Shown piece by piece: positions 12,010 through 24,583 of a stretch of DNA of 64,000 nt (positions are counted from its first letter, which is position 1; every line of letters starts with the position of its first letter). Source of the DNA: Owenia fusiformis (lineage: Eukaryota; Annelida; Polychaeta; Sabellida; Oweniidae); NCBI GenBank assembly GCA_903813345.2, contig CAIIXF020000010.1:30748828-30812827 (forward strand), in the 5' to 3' direction. A program made the position numbers and the translations under genes. The notes beneath the pieces are model-generated. The model made no database searches, was not told the origin of the DNA, and was given only the letters and a program-made list of their open reading frames with translations.

Positions 12010-12860
12010 TGAAAACATTTTAGGCCAAGCAAATGGGCTCATAAAAGGCCCAAACATCCCAAAAATTGCAACAGTTTTTAAATTAGTCTTATATTATGTA
12101 TTAATATCAGTTGAAAAACATATCAAAAATATAGAAAAATATATGCAGTGGACAAATATGAAATTTCTCTTCCTAGGTACCCCCTACAACCCTACCCCAA
12201 AATTGAGTATTGGTAGGAAACAATTTTTTCTTCCCAAATGGAATACTTCAGTCAAGTATTCAAGCTTTATTATGATAGATCACATATTCACAAATAATTA
12301 AAATATTATTTTAATCAATTTTGAGACCAGTAATTGGTCATTTGACCCCAAAGTATAACAAAATAGGCCACAAAACAGGCATGTTATCACATATCTATTT
12401 AGATATTTTAGGATCAGTTTGTCAGAAAAGCATGAAAAAAATCATGGTGTTACATATTCATATGAACTTCATATTTGGTGAGTGTCAGAATTCTAAGGTG
12501 TATACTTAGGAAGAAAAAAATTATTACATTTTCATAGTTTTGCCCCGCCCACTATAGGGGAGACTATAGTTTTGATGATTAACTCCCACAATGCATCACA
12601 TTTGTATTAGAGTTGACATCTAAATCATTTATATAGGCTTGTCATCATCTAAAATACAAGTTTTGTGAAGGTTTATACCTTATTAGTATGAAAAATAGGA
12701 ATTATTAGTTGCACCAGGTGAAATGTTAAGGTGACCTCACTTTTATTTGATGAATAATTACATATCACCACTCTGATATTAGGGTATTTGATAACTGCTC
12801 TATACTAGGCTTATCTAAATAATGTAAGTTGTAGTTTTTGTGGAATTTAATATTGTTTAA
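12010..12860 (+). repeat. Diverged interspersed repeat, copy in + orientation
   Basis: Matches the reverse complement of 17450-18160 in several ordered blocks: AAAATTGCAACAGTTTTTAAAT, ATATCAAAAATATAGAAAAATATATGCAGTGGACAAATATGAAAT and the TAGGTACCCCC tract. The copies differ by many substitutions and indels, so they are old. No coding capacity was recognised. Confidence 0.6.
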
Positions 12861-13489
12861 ATTATTAATTACAATCCGCAATTACAAAATTTGCATATAT
12901 TTAAATTCATCAGATCATAAATCATTACATAAGAGTACATTACTATGGAACTATCAATTGGATGTATAATGCTGTAGAAACGAATTTATGGTTATTAAGC
13001 GGAATTTAAACTGACAGAGAACATTAAAATCTCAGATATCTGGGGAGTCTTTCATTAATATAATTTCGGTGCATAGGAATGATGGTAATTCTGTCTGTCA
13101 GGTTGGAAAACATTGAGTGTACATGTGCTGCATTCAGAATCGGATGCAGATATTGTGATTGTGAAAACTGCAATCCAAAGTTTCCTAACCTCAAATACAG
13201 TACTCATACAGATCTCCTTATGCTTCTCATTTATCATGCACAAAACACAAACTTCAACATTTTCTTCAAACCTGAACCAAAAGCAGCAACCCAAGAAACA
13301 AAATGTTGGAATATAAATGAAATAAGATTGTCTTTGGGAAAAGTGGTCTGTGACAATATTTTGTTTCTTTTCTGGGGTGTGACATCGCATTCAGGTTATA
13401 TATGGCATAGATAAGAGGCTATCATTGAGGCAGATAAAAAAAGAGTGAGCTCTTGAGAAAACAAGCGGTTGTTTTTAAATTACCAAAAG

Positions 13490-13919
13490 CACTGGTGATC
13501 CGCTCGATTACGCTTGTCGTTTCGGTAACAAAATGTCTAAACGTCGAAAGTACGATATTTCTTTTTTCCTTTTTTTCACGCGTTGTAGGCAGAATCCCCA
13601 CGATGTTTTTTTCTCACAGAATTGTTGATTTAATTCCTTACTTAAGTTAAATAAACGGTTTGGTTTAAAAGTGCAGATCTTAATTGTTTATCGAAATACC
13701 GTTTATGTAACTTAAGTGAGGAATTAAATCGAAGATTCTGTTGTCTTCTGAACTATTTGTTCGCAAATATGTACATTTTTTAAACATATAATACTGATAC
13801 ATGTTCGGATAACAATGTTGTGGGAATTCTGCCTACAATGTGTGAAATAAAGAAAAAGAAAAATCAAACCTTCGATGTTCCGACAATTTGTTACAACGTA
13901 AACAAGTAGAAAACCAGTG
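13490..13919. mobile_element. Fold-back element, CACTGGT ends
   Basis: The left arm (about 13511-13660) and right arm (about 13680-13905) are inverted copies sharing GTAACAAA, TTGTAGGCAGAAT and GATTTAATTCCT(T/C)ACTTAAGTTA. The left arm appears to lack about 70 bp. Ends read CACTGGT and ACCAGTG. The flanks AAAAG and AAATG are only a near match, so no firm duplication is claimed. Confidence 0.6.
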
Positions 13920-14182
13920 AAATGCAAGCAATTCTGTCATTGCAGAGGAACATGCTCTTTTGTCAATTTATGGTGGAAAAATGGTGAAACCCTAAATTAT
14001 CTTAGGCTTCTAAAATTCTATTAAAAGAGAGCAGCAAGATCTGAATTATTGCAGCCCCGTGTTCTTCCTCCAATTTTCTGATGCTGCGGAATACCACAGT
14101 TACAGAGTGTACCATCAGATCCAGGAGTGGGAGGGAAATAAACTGCCTTCATTAATTGGGCTGGGAAATAAGCAACGAAACT

Positions 14183-15059
14183 ACACTCCCCTCCATAAGT
14201 TTGGCAACCTTTTTTCTCCATTGAACTACGTGTTAAAGCCTCTTTACGTTTGAATTTTTATTTACTTAACCGGCGATGAAATAACTTATGATATTGATGG
14301 AAACCTAAGTTGACTTTATTTCCAATACCTCCAAATTTTCTCAATTTTTTTCCTCAATTACAATAGGTCGAAAATTGATGATAAATTTGTTGAATTTTTG
14401 AAAATCGTCATTCTCATGTAATCCAATGGGAAATGGAGGGTTCAGGGCAAATCAGAAATCAGGATATGTTCTCAGTAAAAGATTCAGCAAAAAATATTTT
14501 CATATAGAAAATTGAATTGTCTAACTTTTTTGAACACTAAGTGTTTAGTTTATTTGATGAATATTAAAGTTACAGCGCTTCAAAGTCATTTTTGAAAATT
14601 ATTTTTCGTCTCCTGTGTTATTTCAATGGGAGAGGTTTTTTGAAAAACAATTTTGACTTTAAAGCCCTATAACTTTGTTGAACCTGAAGAAACATATCAA
14701 TTTTTTGTTAAATAAAGTTAGCAAATTCAATTACCTGCCTAACTCGTATTTTTTGCAAGGACTCGGATTGATGGATATTCTGTCATATGACTTGCGGCAA
14801 ACCTACCATTTCCCATTGGTTAACATAGGAATGTCGATTTTCAAAAATTCATCAAATTCATCATCAATTTTCGACCTATTGTAATTGAGGAAAAAAATTG
14901 AGAAAATTTGGAGGTATTGGAATTAAAGTCAAATTACGTTTCCATCAATAGTATAAGTATTTTCATCGCAGGTTAAGTAAATAAAAATTCAAAGGTAAAG
15001 AGGCTTTAACACGTAGTTCAATGGGGGAAAAAGGTTGCCAAACTTATGGAAGGGAGTGT
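14183..15059. mobile_element. Fold-back with CACTCCC ends in a TA target
   Basis: Inverted arms of about 260 bp start CACTCCCCTCCATAAGTTTG and end CAAACTTATGGAAGGGAGTG, flanked by TA on each side. Arms share GTGTTAAAGCCTCTTTACCTTTG-like and CCTCCAAATTTTCTCAATTTTTTTCC-like tracts in inverse orientation. A TA duplication is consistent with the Tc1/mariner group. No transposase is encoded. Confidence 0.7.
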
Positions 15060-15165
15060 ATGTACCAATTGCCTAAATGCAGCTCCCCTTTCTCAGAGAT
15101 CATCCATTGTGTGTGTAAGGCAGATTGTATTTCTATGAGATGTTCTTGTAGAAAAATGAAATAAC

Positions 15166-15997
15166 CACAGGCTGGTAACGAAAGATTTGTCCGCTGTGAC
15201 GGAGCATGCTATTTTTCATAAAAACACTAAGAATGCTTCACGATTTATTTTTTAACTCATATGTTTCGTTATATCAAATATAATTACTTACTCCATGCAA
15301 TGGATATATCATTTGCGTGTAACCTTCACTTCTGTTTGAAGTCCAATAATGCTAGGAGTAAAATCTATTGAAAACGGCGCCAGCGTATCAAACTCTAAAA
15401 TGTACCATTTCTTTTTTAACTTTTTAATGGCATGATATAGTGACACGATAATATTAACATATGTTTTCACCATAACTCTGAATGTATTAATGAGATATTA
15501 ATGCATTGGGTCTTTTTAATTTTTTTATAAAAAATAATATTTATATTTTTTGTCCGCTGTGACGGAGCATTTTCACAGTTAACATTTGCAACTGCTCCGT
15601 CACAGCGGACAAAATAATTAAACATTGTTTTTTATATAAGAATTAAAAAGACCAAATACATGAAACATCTCATGTATACCTTCATAGTTATGCTAAAACC
15701 ATGTGCAAATATTATCGTGTCACTATATCGTGCCATTAGAAAGTTAAACTAGAAATGGTACATTTTGAAGTTTGATACTCCGGCGCCATTTTCAATAGCT
15801 TTTCTTCCCAGCGTAATTGGACTTCAAACAGAAGTGAAAGTTACCCGCAAATGATATATCCATTGCATGGAGTAAATAATTTTGTATGGTATAACGAAAC
15901 ATATGAGTTAAAAAATAAATCGTGAAGTATTCTTAGTGTCTTTATGAAAAATAGCATGCTCCGTCACAGCGGACAAATATTTCGATACCAGCCTGTG
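15166..15997. mobile_element. 832-bp palindromic element, CACAG ends, 5-bp TSD
   Basis: Ends are CACAGGCTGG and CCAGCCTGTG, with ATAAC duplicated at 15161-15165 and 15998-16002. Almost the whole element is one inverted repeat with arms of about 380 bp. The motif TTTGTCCGCTGTGACGGAGC occurs four times: near both ends, and as a facing pair at the centre (about 15550-15613). No ORF. The regularly placed motif is probably a transposase-binding site. Confidence 0.85.
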
Positions 15998-16084
15998 ATA
16001 ACTGTTCTTTGACATGTAAGGTATGCAAAGGCATTTGTGCAAATACCTCCATTACTGATCATGAGAATAATGCTGACTAAATAA

Positions 16085-16365
16085 CACTGGCAGATCTGGG
16101 CCCCTCCCACCCCCTTGGGCAGGCCCAGAAAAAAAATTGGGCCCAAAAAAGGCCTTAAGGCCCCGAAAAGTGGACATTTTTGGTCATAAATGGGCCTTTT
16201 AAAGCCCTATTTTTTAATTGAAGAAAATGGGTCTCAATATTTCAAAATTTGGGCCCACTTCAGGGTTTTAGGGGCCCAAAATTCTTTCCGCGGAAGTTTT
16301 TTTCTCAGACCTGACATTTGCCCCCCCCCTTGTTGGTTCCCATATCCGCCCCTGATGAAGGCTGG
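16085..16365. repeat. GGCC-rich interspersed repeat, copy 1
   Basis: Contains GGGCCCAAAAAAGGCCTTAAGGCCCC, a GGGCCCACTT..GGTTTTAGGGGCCCAAAATT segment and TTGTTGGTTCC, all shared with 22800-23105. The right edge CCATATCCGCCCCTG corresponds to CTGGATCCGCCACTG in the other copy. Non-coding. Confidence 0.7.
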
Positions 16366-16726
16366 TGATAGACAAGGTTGTAACTGATTGTTGTTACAAC
16401 ATAATAGTATTAAACTTATTTAATCAGCATTCTTTTTTGTTCTCTATAAGTAAGACACATATATGAAGGTTAAGATTACAAAATTAAGGCAGCATTTTTG
16501 ATAATGAACATAACATAATCGAACCAGGCCCTGTATAAAGACCAGGGATTTACTTTGCGTTACACTAGTTAACTCAGGAGGATTTATTAATGTAGAAACC
16601 TTTTCCTCATTTTTTATTGAATTTCATCTTGAAATCGAACATTCTTCAGTTGAACTTCATTTCATTTCTCAATATCACTGTGTGGTTAAGAACACCTTAG
16701 TCAAAAGTAAAAAAAATTCCTTAATA

Positions 16727-17285
16727 CAGGGCGAGCCAAAAAGGTAATCCAAACAAATCTTAATAATCCAGTCCAATCATCCTGCATGGATTTAGTGTCA
16801 TATTTGGCAGAATTGAGTCTTGGTCAATGTATTATCAATCTACCCAGTCTCAGTGGTCTCTAGTGGTCACGATTTTATGGCCATTTTATACCATGCCATG
16901 AAATATGGGTGTCATGCCTGGAGGCCAACTTGAACATATCGTGCGTTGTTGTTCAAATCAGGAGCATAAAAATCATGTGTTATGACTCTCATCTTCATTC
17001 TTATCTCTTGTTTTAATGTTTCAAGTGTTGTTAGTATCGAAAAAAGGTCCACAGATAAAAAAAAAAACTGGTGGTATTGATGTCCAGTCAGTTAGGCACA
17101 TTTCGATATTTTGAGCACATTTTGTAAATGGCCATAAAATCGTGACTATTAAGGATAGATCAATGACACTTAGTAGAATGAAAGAACATTGAACAAGGTA
17201 ATTGTGCCAAGTACGATGTCAAACCCATGCTGAATGACTGGGTTATTAACAAACATTTGGTTGGGTTACCTTTTTTGGCTCATAT
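16727..17285. mobile_element. Decayed TA-target MITE (CAGGGCGAGCC end)
   Basis: The left end TA-CAGGGCGAGCCAAAAAGGTAA is mirrored near 17264-17283 by TTACCTTTTTTGGCTCATA. The right terminus is degraded, so the end coordinate is approximate. TIR style matches other TA-target elements in this window (20065 and 37924). Confidence 0.5.
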
Positions 17286-17449
17286 TAATAAACTGATGTC
17301 AGGGACAGGGATATGTAACATTTTGTTGCCTTTTCAAGGACATTTTTTGACCACTGATTGTAACAAATCGTTCTCTGTTTTACCAGAAAAAGTATATTAT
17401 ATATCAAATTGAATTTAAAAGGAAAAAACATTTGATAATTTAACAGTTA

Positions 17450-18160
17450 TCAACTAAAAGTAGGGCTTCCCCTATATTTCAGCTGGCATTTGCTGTTTTT
17501 CTACTTTTTTTTACATAATCCTTTCCTGAAAACCTCTAAAAACTGTTTTCAGGACGAAATAAGCCTTTACAAATAATTTAGTTGTGCTATTGAGTTCAAA
17601 TATGACATATCTTGGAAGTAATTAAACAAAAGTAAGGTCACCCCAAAAGTGGGTGTGGTAAAATATTGAAATTTCAAATATTATTTTCACGCTCAATATT
17701 CACTTAATGACCCTGATACTTATCAAAGACAATGTTCAGGTGTACAATACCCTCCTTGATATTTTTCATGCAATTCTGATGAATTGATACAGAAATAAAT
17801 ACATTGTTATATTAAATTCGGGCTATTTGATGGCCTATTTTCAGATATTTGGCGCTAGAAATGCCAATTATTGCACTCAAATAGTTGGTTAACAATTTTT
17901 AGTTGCTCTTATGTCAGTAAACTATCATAATATTACTCGTTTAGTTGACAAGAGTATTCCATTTTGAAATAAAAAAATATTTACAATCCCATACCCAAAT
18001 TTGGAGGGGGGTACCTGGAATGTGACATTTCATATTTGTCCACTGCATATATTTTTCTATATTTTTGATATGTTTTTCAACTGGTATCAATATACAATAT
18101 AAGCCTAATTTAAAAACTGTTGCAATTTTTGGGATGTTAAACTTCCATTTGCCTAGCCTA
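17450..18160 (-). repeat. Diverged interspersed repeat, copy in - orientation
   Basis: Reverse-complement relative of 12010-12860. The clearest matching blocks are CATATTTGTCCACTGCATATA, TTTTTGATATGTTTTTCAACTG and TTTAAAAACTGTTGCAATTT. Together the two could be read as arms of a 6-kb inverted repeat, but the divergence and the unrelated elements between them make independent insertions more likely. Confidence 0.6.
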
Positions 18161-20064
18161 TTTGTAAACTATACTGTTTCGAAATCCTCTGTACATGGAG
18201 ATGAACTGTTATTATTTGAACATGCGTGAATATGATCATGTATGGTATGTGTAAGGTAATAAAAATTGAAATAGAATTTCGTTTGTTGTAATTCGCCACC
18301 AAGATTAATACAAATTTTAAACTGTTTGTACAAGTAGATGTAAGTAGATAAATGCCTTCAACTTTATAAAGTATTCCTTTCATTTTTGTTTTGAATGATT
18401 TTACGGACCATATTCATACAGGCAGTATAAGAAGTCACAATATCAAGTCACTAGATATTTTAAGGGGGAATGCCTGTCCGTTGTACTTGGCTAATAAAGT
18501 GAGGATTAATCAACTACCCAACGGATCCCTATAGTCTAGTTACAAGCCATTGTGACCCCCGCCAATTACAGTTGTCATTGGTGACCTCTCCAGTCAGTTC
18601 AAACTTTCAATAACCTATTCTTTTCCGATAACCAGAAAAATTCGAAATCAGAATCATTACTCAATGCAAGTCTGGTGTTTTGATCTCTTAAAGTGTGCGC
18701 CTGAACCGGCTACGTATAGCACAGAGTTTATACTGGCGGATTAGACTAGTTCATTTTTTATATGTGTGTGAAAGCTTTCTCTTATTTGCGTTTTTTCGTT
18801 TAGTACGGTTCTGTTATAATTGCCGAGGTCATACATGTTATATTATTGTATAACCGGGATAAAACAATGATTATCGTTGACTGCCCACACACAAAACATA
18901 CGTTGAGTGAACAGTGTTATTACAAACAACAGGCTTTAGAATACAAAGCGTAGTGTGATAATAAGCTGTACACTACCACTGCTGCATGTACATATTACTA
19001 ATTTACTAGGGCTCCCAAGGAGTGGATATGGAGGTTGTGTTTGTCACTTTTAAATTTTACATTTCAAAATAGTCATTTTACATGTCATAATTTGTTGGTT
19101 TCATTCGTTTAGCCAATTAAAACATTGTAAAACAATAAATTGTCTGTTACGCACAATCAATTTTGTTCAGTTTTGATTAGTTGTCAGAATAAAGTTACGT
19201 TCATCTGAATCCATGTATCAAAACAAAAATCCTATTTTCACTTCAAAATACTTCAGTGAAATGAAGGCTCGGAATTGTCACATGCAATAACTTATTGTCG
19301 TATTCGTTATCTTATCTTCTCGATAGTAGCATTTAGTCGCACATTTGATGCCAAGTCACCTTGTCGCGTACCTCTTGGGGAACCCCACATTTATGTGTGT
19401 ACTCATGGAAGTAAATTCCCCGGTGTAGCGGAGAGCCACAAACTTTTCAACAGGTTCGAAATGACCAATTTCTCTCATATATACTCTAAATATTTTATTA
19501 TTTAGCACCTACAAAGTATTGCTAATAACCATATGTAATTTCAATAAGGAAACTTATCTGGCTACATATAAATTCAATATCAACACTAGCTGTTCTCTCA
19601 ACACGTCCTGGCTTACCTTGTGGTGACAAACCCTGGATTTTCGCTATTTATAGTTTATCAACACCTGGACGCATGCGCATTTTATAGTTTATCGGGCACT
19701 TTAAATAGTCCCCACATTATTAATTAATTTATAATTTCCACTTCCGGTGATCCCAGATGGCAGCACTGGTAACTAGGCAGTGGTTACAATACTGCGTTGA
19801 TAAAGTGCATAAGTGTGTGTGTGTGTGGGGGGGGGGGGTACACGTCTTGAAGCAAAACTAGATCCCTGTTTAGTTTTATAAAAGATACAGTAGTCCATAT
19901 ATATTTTTAGCAGTTCATATATCTAGCCCATTAGCCCAAAAGCAAACTAGTTTTAAATCTGTCAAAATGTATTTTAACCTACATCCGTCTATAGGAAATT
20001 GAAGTCAAAGGTCCAACAAAGATCAGGGATGAGAATGAAAGTGATTTTTTGAAAGTTGTCACTA
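18161..20064. other. Intergenic, no gene seen
   Basis: AT-rich sequence with no protein-like ORF and no convincing inverted-repeat element. It contains a short (GT)n followed by an 11-G run at about 19818-19839, and TTTATAGTTTATC twice near 19647-19695. Confidence 0.5.
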
Positions 20065-21122
20065 CAGGGTGTTCCAAAAGTAACAGGACTGGTGCTGGCA
20101 TTTTGTCAATTTTGCACTAAGTGTCTTGAAATTTTCACAAATTGTACTTTGAAGTATTGCAACTTAAATTGTAAAGTTTTAGAAAAAATTATGAAATGCG
20201 GTTAGAGTTATGGTTACTATAGTAACATGACATTCCAATACCCGGGCAACTTTTTTGCCTGAAAATGTGATATCTAACATGAAGAAAGTATCCAATTCAC
20301 CTTTTATGATACAACATTTCATGTTTATTTATTAGTTGCTTTGTTGCAAAGATGTTGCTATACAACTCAGATTCAAGCATAATTTCATAATAATAATAAT
20401 AATATTTATTCAATTTCCTGGAATATCCATATGTATAACAGTCTGAACAATTCACGGTTGATTTTTTGAAAAGACCCAATTTGAAGCCAGCCATCCACCT
20501 TGATAGCGCGCCTGCCTGCAGGTCACCATTAAAGACCATGCAGTTAAAGAGGAGCTAGGTCTTGAGATCTAAAACCATGCACCATACTCTTCTGATCATG
20601 CAATATCTAATTTTTATTTTTACTTATATTGAGAACAGAATGCTAATCAGTGCTGTAAGTTCTTTAAAGATGAGAATGACCTTCTCCAAATTGTCCAATT
20701 GTGACATGTCCTCAAATGGGTTTACTCATGTGTTTGGGTCATGGATACAGAGTACAACTCTTGGACTGACCAAAGAGGAGCCTATTTTTCAAAGTAGAGG
20801 ATAGATAGGAATATCAAATGATGTAAAACAAATGTAATTCCCACCAGCTGTTGCATTTCAACTTTGATATGGCATTTACAAAATTATATGGGATGTACAA
20901 AATGCTTAATGTCTCTGTAACCTTTTGCTTGGAATGTTACCCCGGGTATTGCGATGTCATGTTACTATAACAACCATAACTCTACCCGAGTTTCATATAT
21001 TTTGTCGAAACTTTGCAGTCTTAGTCACGATACATGAAAGTACATTATGTAAAATTTTGAAGACGATTGGTGCATATTTAACAAATTGCCAGCACTAGTC
21101 CTGTTACTTTTGGAACACCCTG
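20065..21122. mobile_element. 1.06-kb TA-target element, CAGGGTGTTCC ends
   Basis: Ends TA-CAGGGTGTTCCAAAAGTAAC and GTTACTTTTGGAACACCCTG-TA. Inverted arms of about 190 bp also share the ATACCCGGG, GTTACTATAGTAACATGACAT and TAACTCT blocks. The interior includes a (TAA)n tract at about 20388-20405. TIR and target are typical of Tc1/mariner non-autonomous elements. Confidence 0.8.
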
Positions 21123-21703
21123 TATTTAGTTTAAATCTTTATTTGGCTATAACTCTTACCGTCTACAATAAATAGCTCAAAGGCGTAATCGCGGTGGGTG
21201 CAACCGTGACCACCCCCACAAAATAAAAAATCAATTTTGTGAAATTCTTTGAAAATAACATTAACAAATTATAGTTTGAAATGCTTAGGATGCAGCATAT
21301 ACAATTGGATTTTTAAAAATTCCCAGGGGTGAATTCCTCCGCATTTTGGGGACATTTGCTAGCTATAGCCACGAGCTACGCCCCTGTAACTTTAAAATTC
21401 TTTCAGACAACTCAATTCCTTTTCAGACAAAAATATGATTTTGAAAATATTGCTTCCGCACTTTACACTTTGGAATATTTGTTGCCACTTTAACTGGACA
21501 TGCTTTGTACTAAGTGCAAAAGTGCTACAAGTTCATTGTAAATGTCTGTCTCGATTCTTATCAACTTTTATCAAAGTTAAAAAGTTCACTTTCCGTTACA
21601 AACAACTGGCAAATTCACAGGTGGAACTCCTAAATTGTTAAAATTAAAAAATCTGATCTTTCTCGTTCACTATTCCGTTGAGGAGGCCTTCTTTGAGTTG
21701 AAT

Positions 21704-23430
21704 ATGAAATTGCTGTTGCTTATATCTGTCGTGGCGGTTGCTATTGCAAGTAAGACGTATAATATTCATTTAGTGTGCTTGATCTAACAGTTATAAAACA
21801 TTTTCGTAATTGAAAACTAGGATTACATCCTTTTGTTTTTAGACAAACACTTGGGCAAAATTTTAACTCAAACGTCACTGTTATCGCTTAGATTTTTAAA
21901 GACATTGAGCAGAACGAAAGTATTTAGTTTTTTCGAAGAATTAAAAAATCTATAGAACTTTCAAATAGTTGAATGCATGTAGTCTCCATTAAAAATTAAA
22001 GATAGATTGCAGCATGGCACTTCATTTATATTGTCGAGGAGATTTTCGATTTTTTGGCCATTTATTTTAAAATTCAGTATCAAAAACACGCCACATTAAT
22101 TGATCTCAAAATAAAGTATTTAACTATGGAAATGTTCAAAATTGTGGGTTTCAAGCAATAAAAGTCATATACAAATGATTCGTTGATTTAGAAAATCTAC
22201 ATCGTACTGCTTATCCCTATAGCTATACTTTGTTCCACATTTCTCTTGATTTTGGGAAGCCATGGCCAATAATTATGATACCAAATACTGTAACTTACAC
22301 TTATCGATGACATTACAATGTTATTTAGTTTGAAATGTTGATTTATAATCTTGAGTGGTTCACATGCTCGTTCTTTGCCCCTAACTTAAATGTGTTTGTA
22401 TAATGGATTTTACGCATACTTTTGTTCATTTAACGCTTAATATGCACTTTGGTATGACCAACAGCTCCGACTAGAGATAAAAACAAAGCGGCGCAATGGT
22501 TATGTAATTCGATGCATAATTTATGACCTTTATGTCACAAGAATGAAGTTAGAACACACCTTTGCTTTGTTATGGTTCCACACATAATGAGCTTCACGGC
22601 GTGCAGCAAAATTCAATATAAGCCTCCACTGGCAGATCCAGAAGTCGGGGTGTTGGAACATTTTAAGTCAACCCTAAAATGTCCGCGCTTGTGTGCCCCT
22701 AAAAGCAAAAATCAGGCCAACATTTTGAAAATAAAAGGCCATTTGAGATGATTAGGCCAAAAAGGCCCAAAATGCCAAGTTTTGCCCAAGGGGGAGCTAT
22801 GGCGGATCCGGGGGGGGGGCCCATTGGTTGGCCCAGAAAAAAAAAAGTTGGGCCAAAAAGAATTTTAGGCCAAAAAAGGCCTTAAGGCCCCAAAAAGTGG
22901 GCCTTTTGGTCATTATTTGGCCTTCTAAGGCCTTATTTTTTTAATTTTAGGGCAAATTTTGAAGAAAATGGGCCTCAATTTTTCAAAATTTGGGCCCACT
23001 TTTCGGTTTTAGGGGCCCAAAATTTTTTTGCGCGCAAGCGCGGAGTTTTTTTTCTCAAAAATTAAATTTGGGCCCCAACTTGTTGGTTCCTGGATCCGCC
23101 ACTGGGGAGGGGCGGAGCGCTCCATGGCCCCTCCCCTGGATCCGTCAGTGGGCTCTTTTTAAAAAAATCTCAAAGTTTGTAATAATATTTTTGGTTTCAG
23201 CGGAGCAGTTATGTAGTGATGACTGTCGAGTAAGCTTGCTGGAGGTAAACGAGTGTGGCCGATGTTATGCTGGAAATCCAGATGTCGATAACAGAGGATG
23301 TCCTGAAGGAAGTCTTGCTGAGATTGATCTCTTCGAAGATCTGTGTACTGACACTGCGGAACGCAATACATGCTGTTGTTGGCCAACCGGAAGTACTGCA
23401 TGCAATGCTATTGAAAAGTTTTGGGAGTAA
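21704..23430 (+). CDS. Small secreted ten-cysteine peptide (2 exons)
   Basis: Exon 1 (21704-21749) encodes MKLLLLISVVAVAIA, a compact signal peptide, and ends at donor GTAAGA in phase 1. Exon 2 (23201-23430) begins after TTGGTTTCAG in the matching phase and runs to TAA. The product is about 91 residues. After the signal peptide the mature part begins near TEQLC and holds ten cysteines: LCSDDC, ECGRC, GCPEG, DLC, TCCCW and TAC. It is acidic and has no second hydrophobic segment. The triple cysteine and the even total suggest five disulfides. No family was recognised; a secreted defence, signalling or other extracellular peptide is possible. The intron holds a GGCC-rich repeat. Confidence 0.7.
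22627..23152. repeat. GGCC-rich interspersed repeat, copy 2 (nested)
   Basis: Lies in the intron of the ten-cysteine peptide gene. The outer ends CCACTGGCAGATCCAG and CTGGATCCGTCAGTGG are inverted, as are the inner ends TGGCGGATCCGGGG (about 22799) and GGATCCGCCACTGGGG (about 23093). This suggests one element nested in or fused to a relative. Internal text is shared with 16085-16365. Confidence 0.65.
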
Positions 23431-24582
23431 TGTCTGACGAAACCGCTGTTACCTTGTCCAGTGAATACTATCATCACGAATAGATATATACATAACACAC
23501 TGTTTTTTATTGATTCTTTGTTTAACGTCCAATTCAAAGTTTTGGAAAGATAATCTACTTCCAAGTGCATGAAAAATCAAATGTAAACAAATCAAAAATA
23601 ACAATTTTCCTTAAAATTGGTGACGTTTCTATTTAAATATCAAAACATATTGCAACATAGAGTACATTATTCTTTACATCTCTTGATGCATTTTACGTAA
23701 AGATAAAGAAAGATGTAAGGAATATGCCAACATAGATTAGAACATCACAACGACGTGTTGTATTTGCAAACTAGCGGTTGAAAATTCTGACAAATGAAGG
23801 TGGTAAGCAAGAAACGTAATTATGTCTGTCATCGCTAGCTCTGGGGCTTACCCTCTTCTTAGACCACAGCATCACCCAAGATGGTGATCTTTGTTTCGTA
23901 CTTTCGATTATTTAGCTATAAACCAAGTAGAATCCAGATTCCAATTTAATATTTCGCCGTGCCAAAAAGGTCCGATTGTCAACAACTTCGAAGAAATGCT
24001 TAAATATTTCCCAAAATCAGAAAAATAATGGCTTCGCTAAAGGATACTAACTCAAATTCTATTTTGGCAGTGATGAAACTAACCGAGTTAAGTTGGGGTT
24101 GAAACTAATTGGAGAGTGATTTGGGACCCCCGCATATATCAAAATCGAATGGAGTTTTAACATGGCAGTGATAACTCACACAGCGGACCTATTCCACCGC
24201 ACTTTATTTCTTTATGAGATAATTAACGTACATTCACTCTGCCCATCGCAAGTCTATGAATGCTGCGATAAATTAGAAAATATGGTGTCTGTGAATTGTG
24301 AATATTTGCATACCGTAATTATCACATTGTAGCTAACTAATCGCTCGACCTGTGCTTTGCGATTTGTTCATAACTTCGACATTGTACAAATGTACTATGT
24401 TTTCCTCTACAGCAAAACATAAAGCAAATATTCTATATATTGTACTGTAAGGTGATTACATCATCCATTAAGGTGACATATTCCAGTCAAAATCTTGATT
24501 GACATACTGGTAAACTATTTGGAAACAAATCAACCTCTTTGTTGGTTAAAACGATGAAAAAAAACTTACTTTTCTACAATGA
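23431..24582. other. Intergenic, no gene seen
   Basis: Downstream of the ten-cysteine gene. No ORF with protein-like composition and no clear repeat boundaries were found. A CCAGTCAAAATCTTGATTGACATACTGG imperfect hairpin lies at about 24482-24509. Confidence 0.45.
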
Positions 24583-24583
24583 A

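Noticed and set aside
13055-13414. Overlapping 111-codon ORFs on both strands
   Set aside because: No recognisable motif, no splice context and the two strands cannot both be coding. It is likely chance openness.
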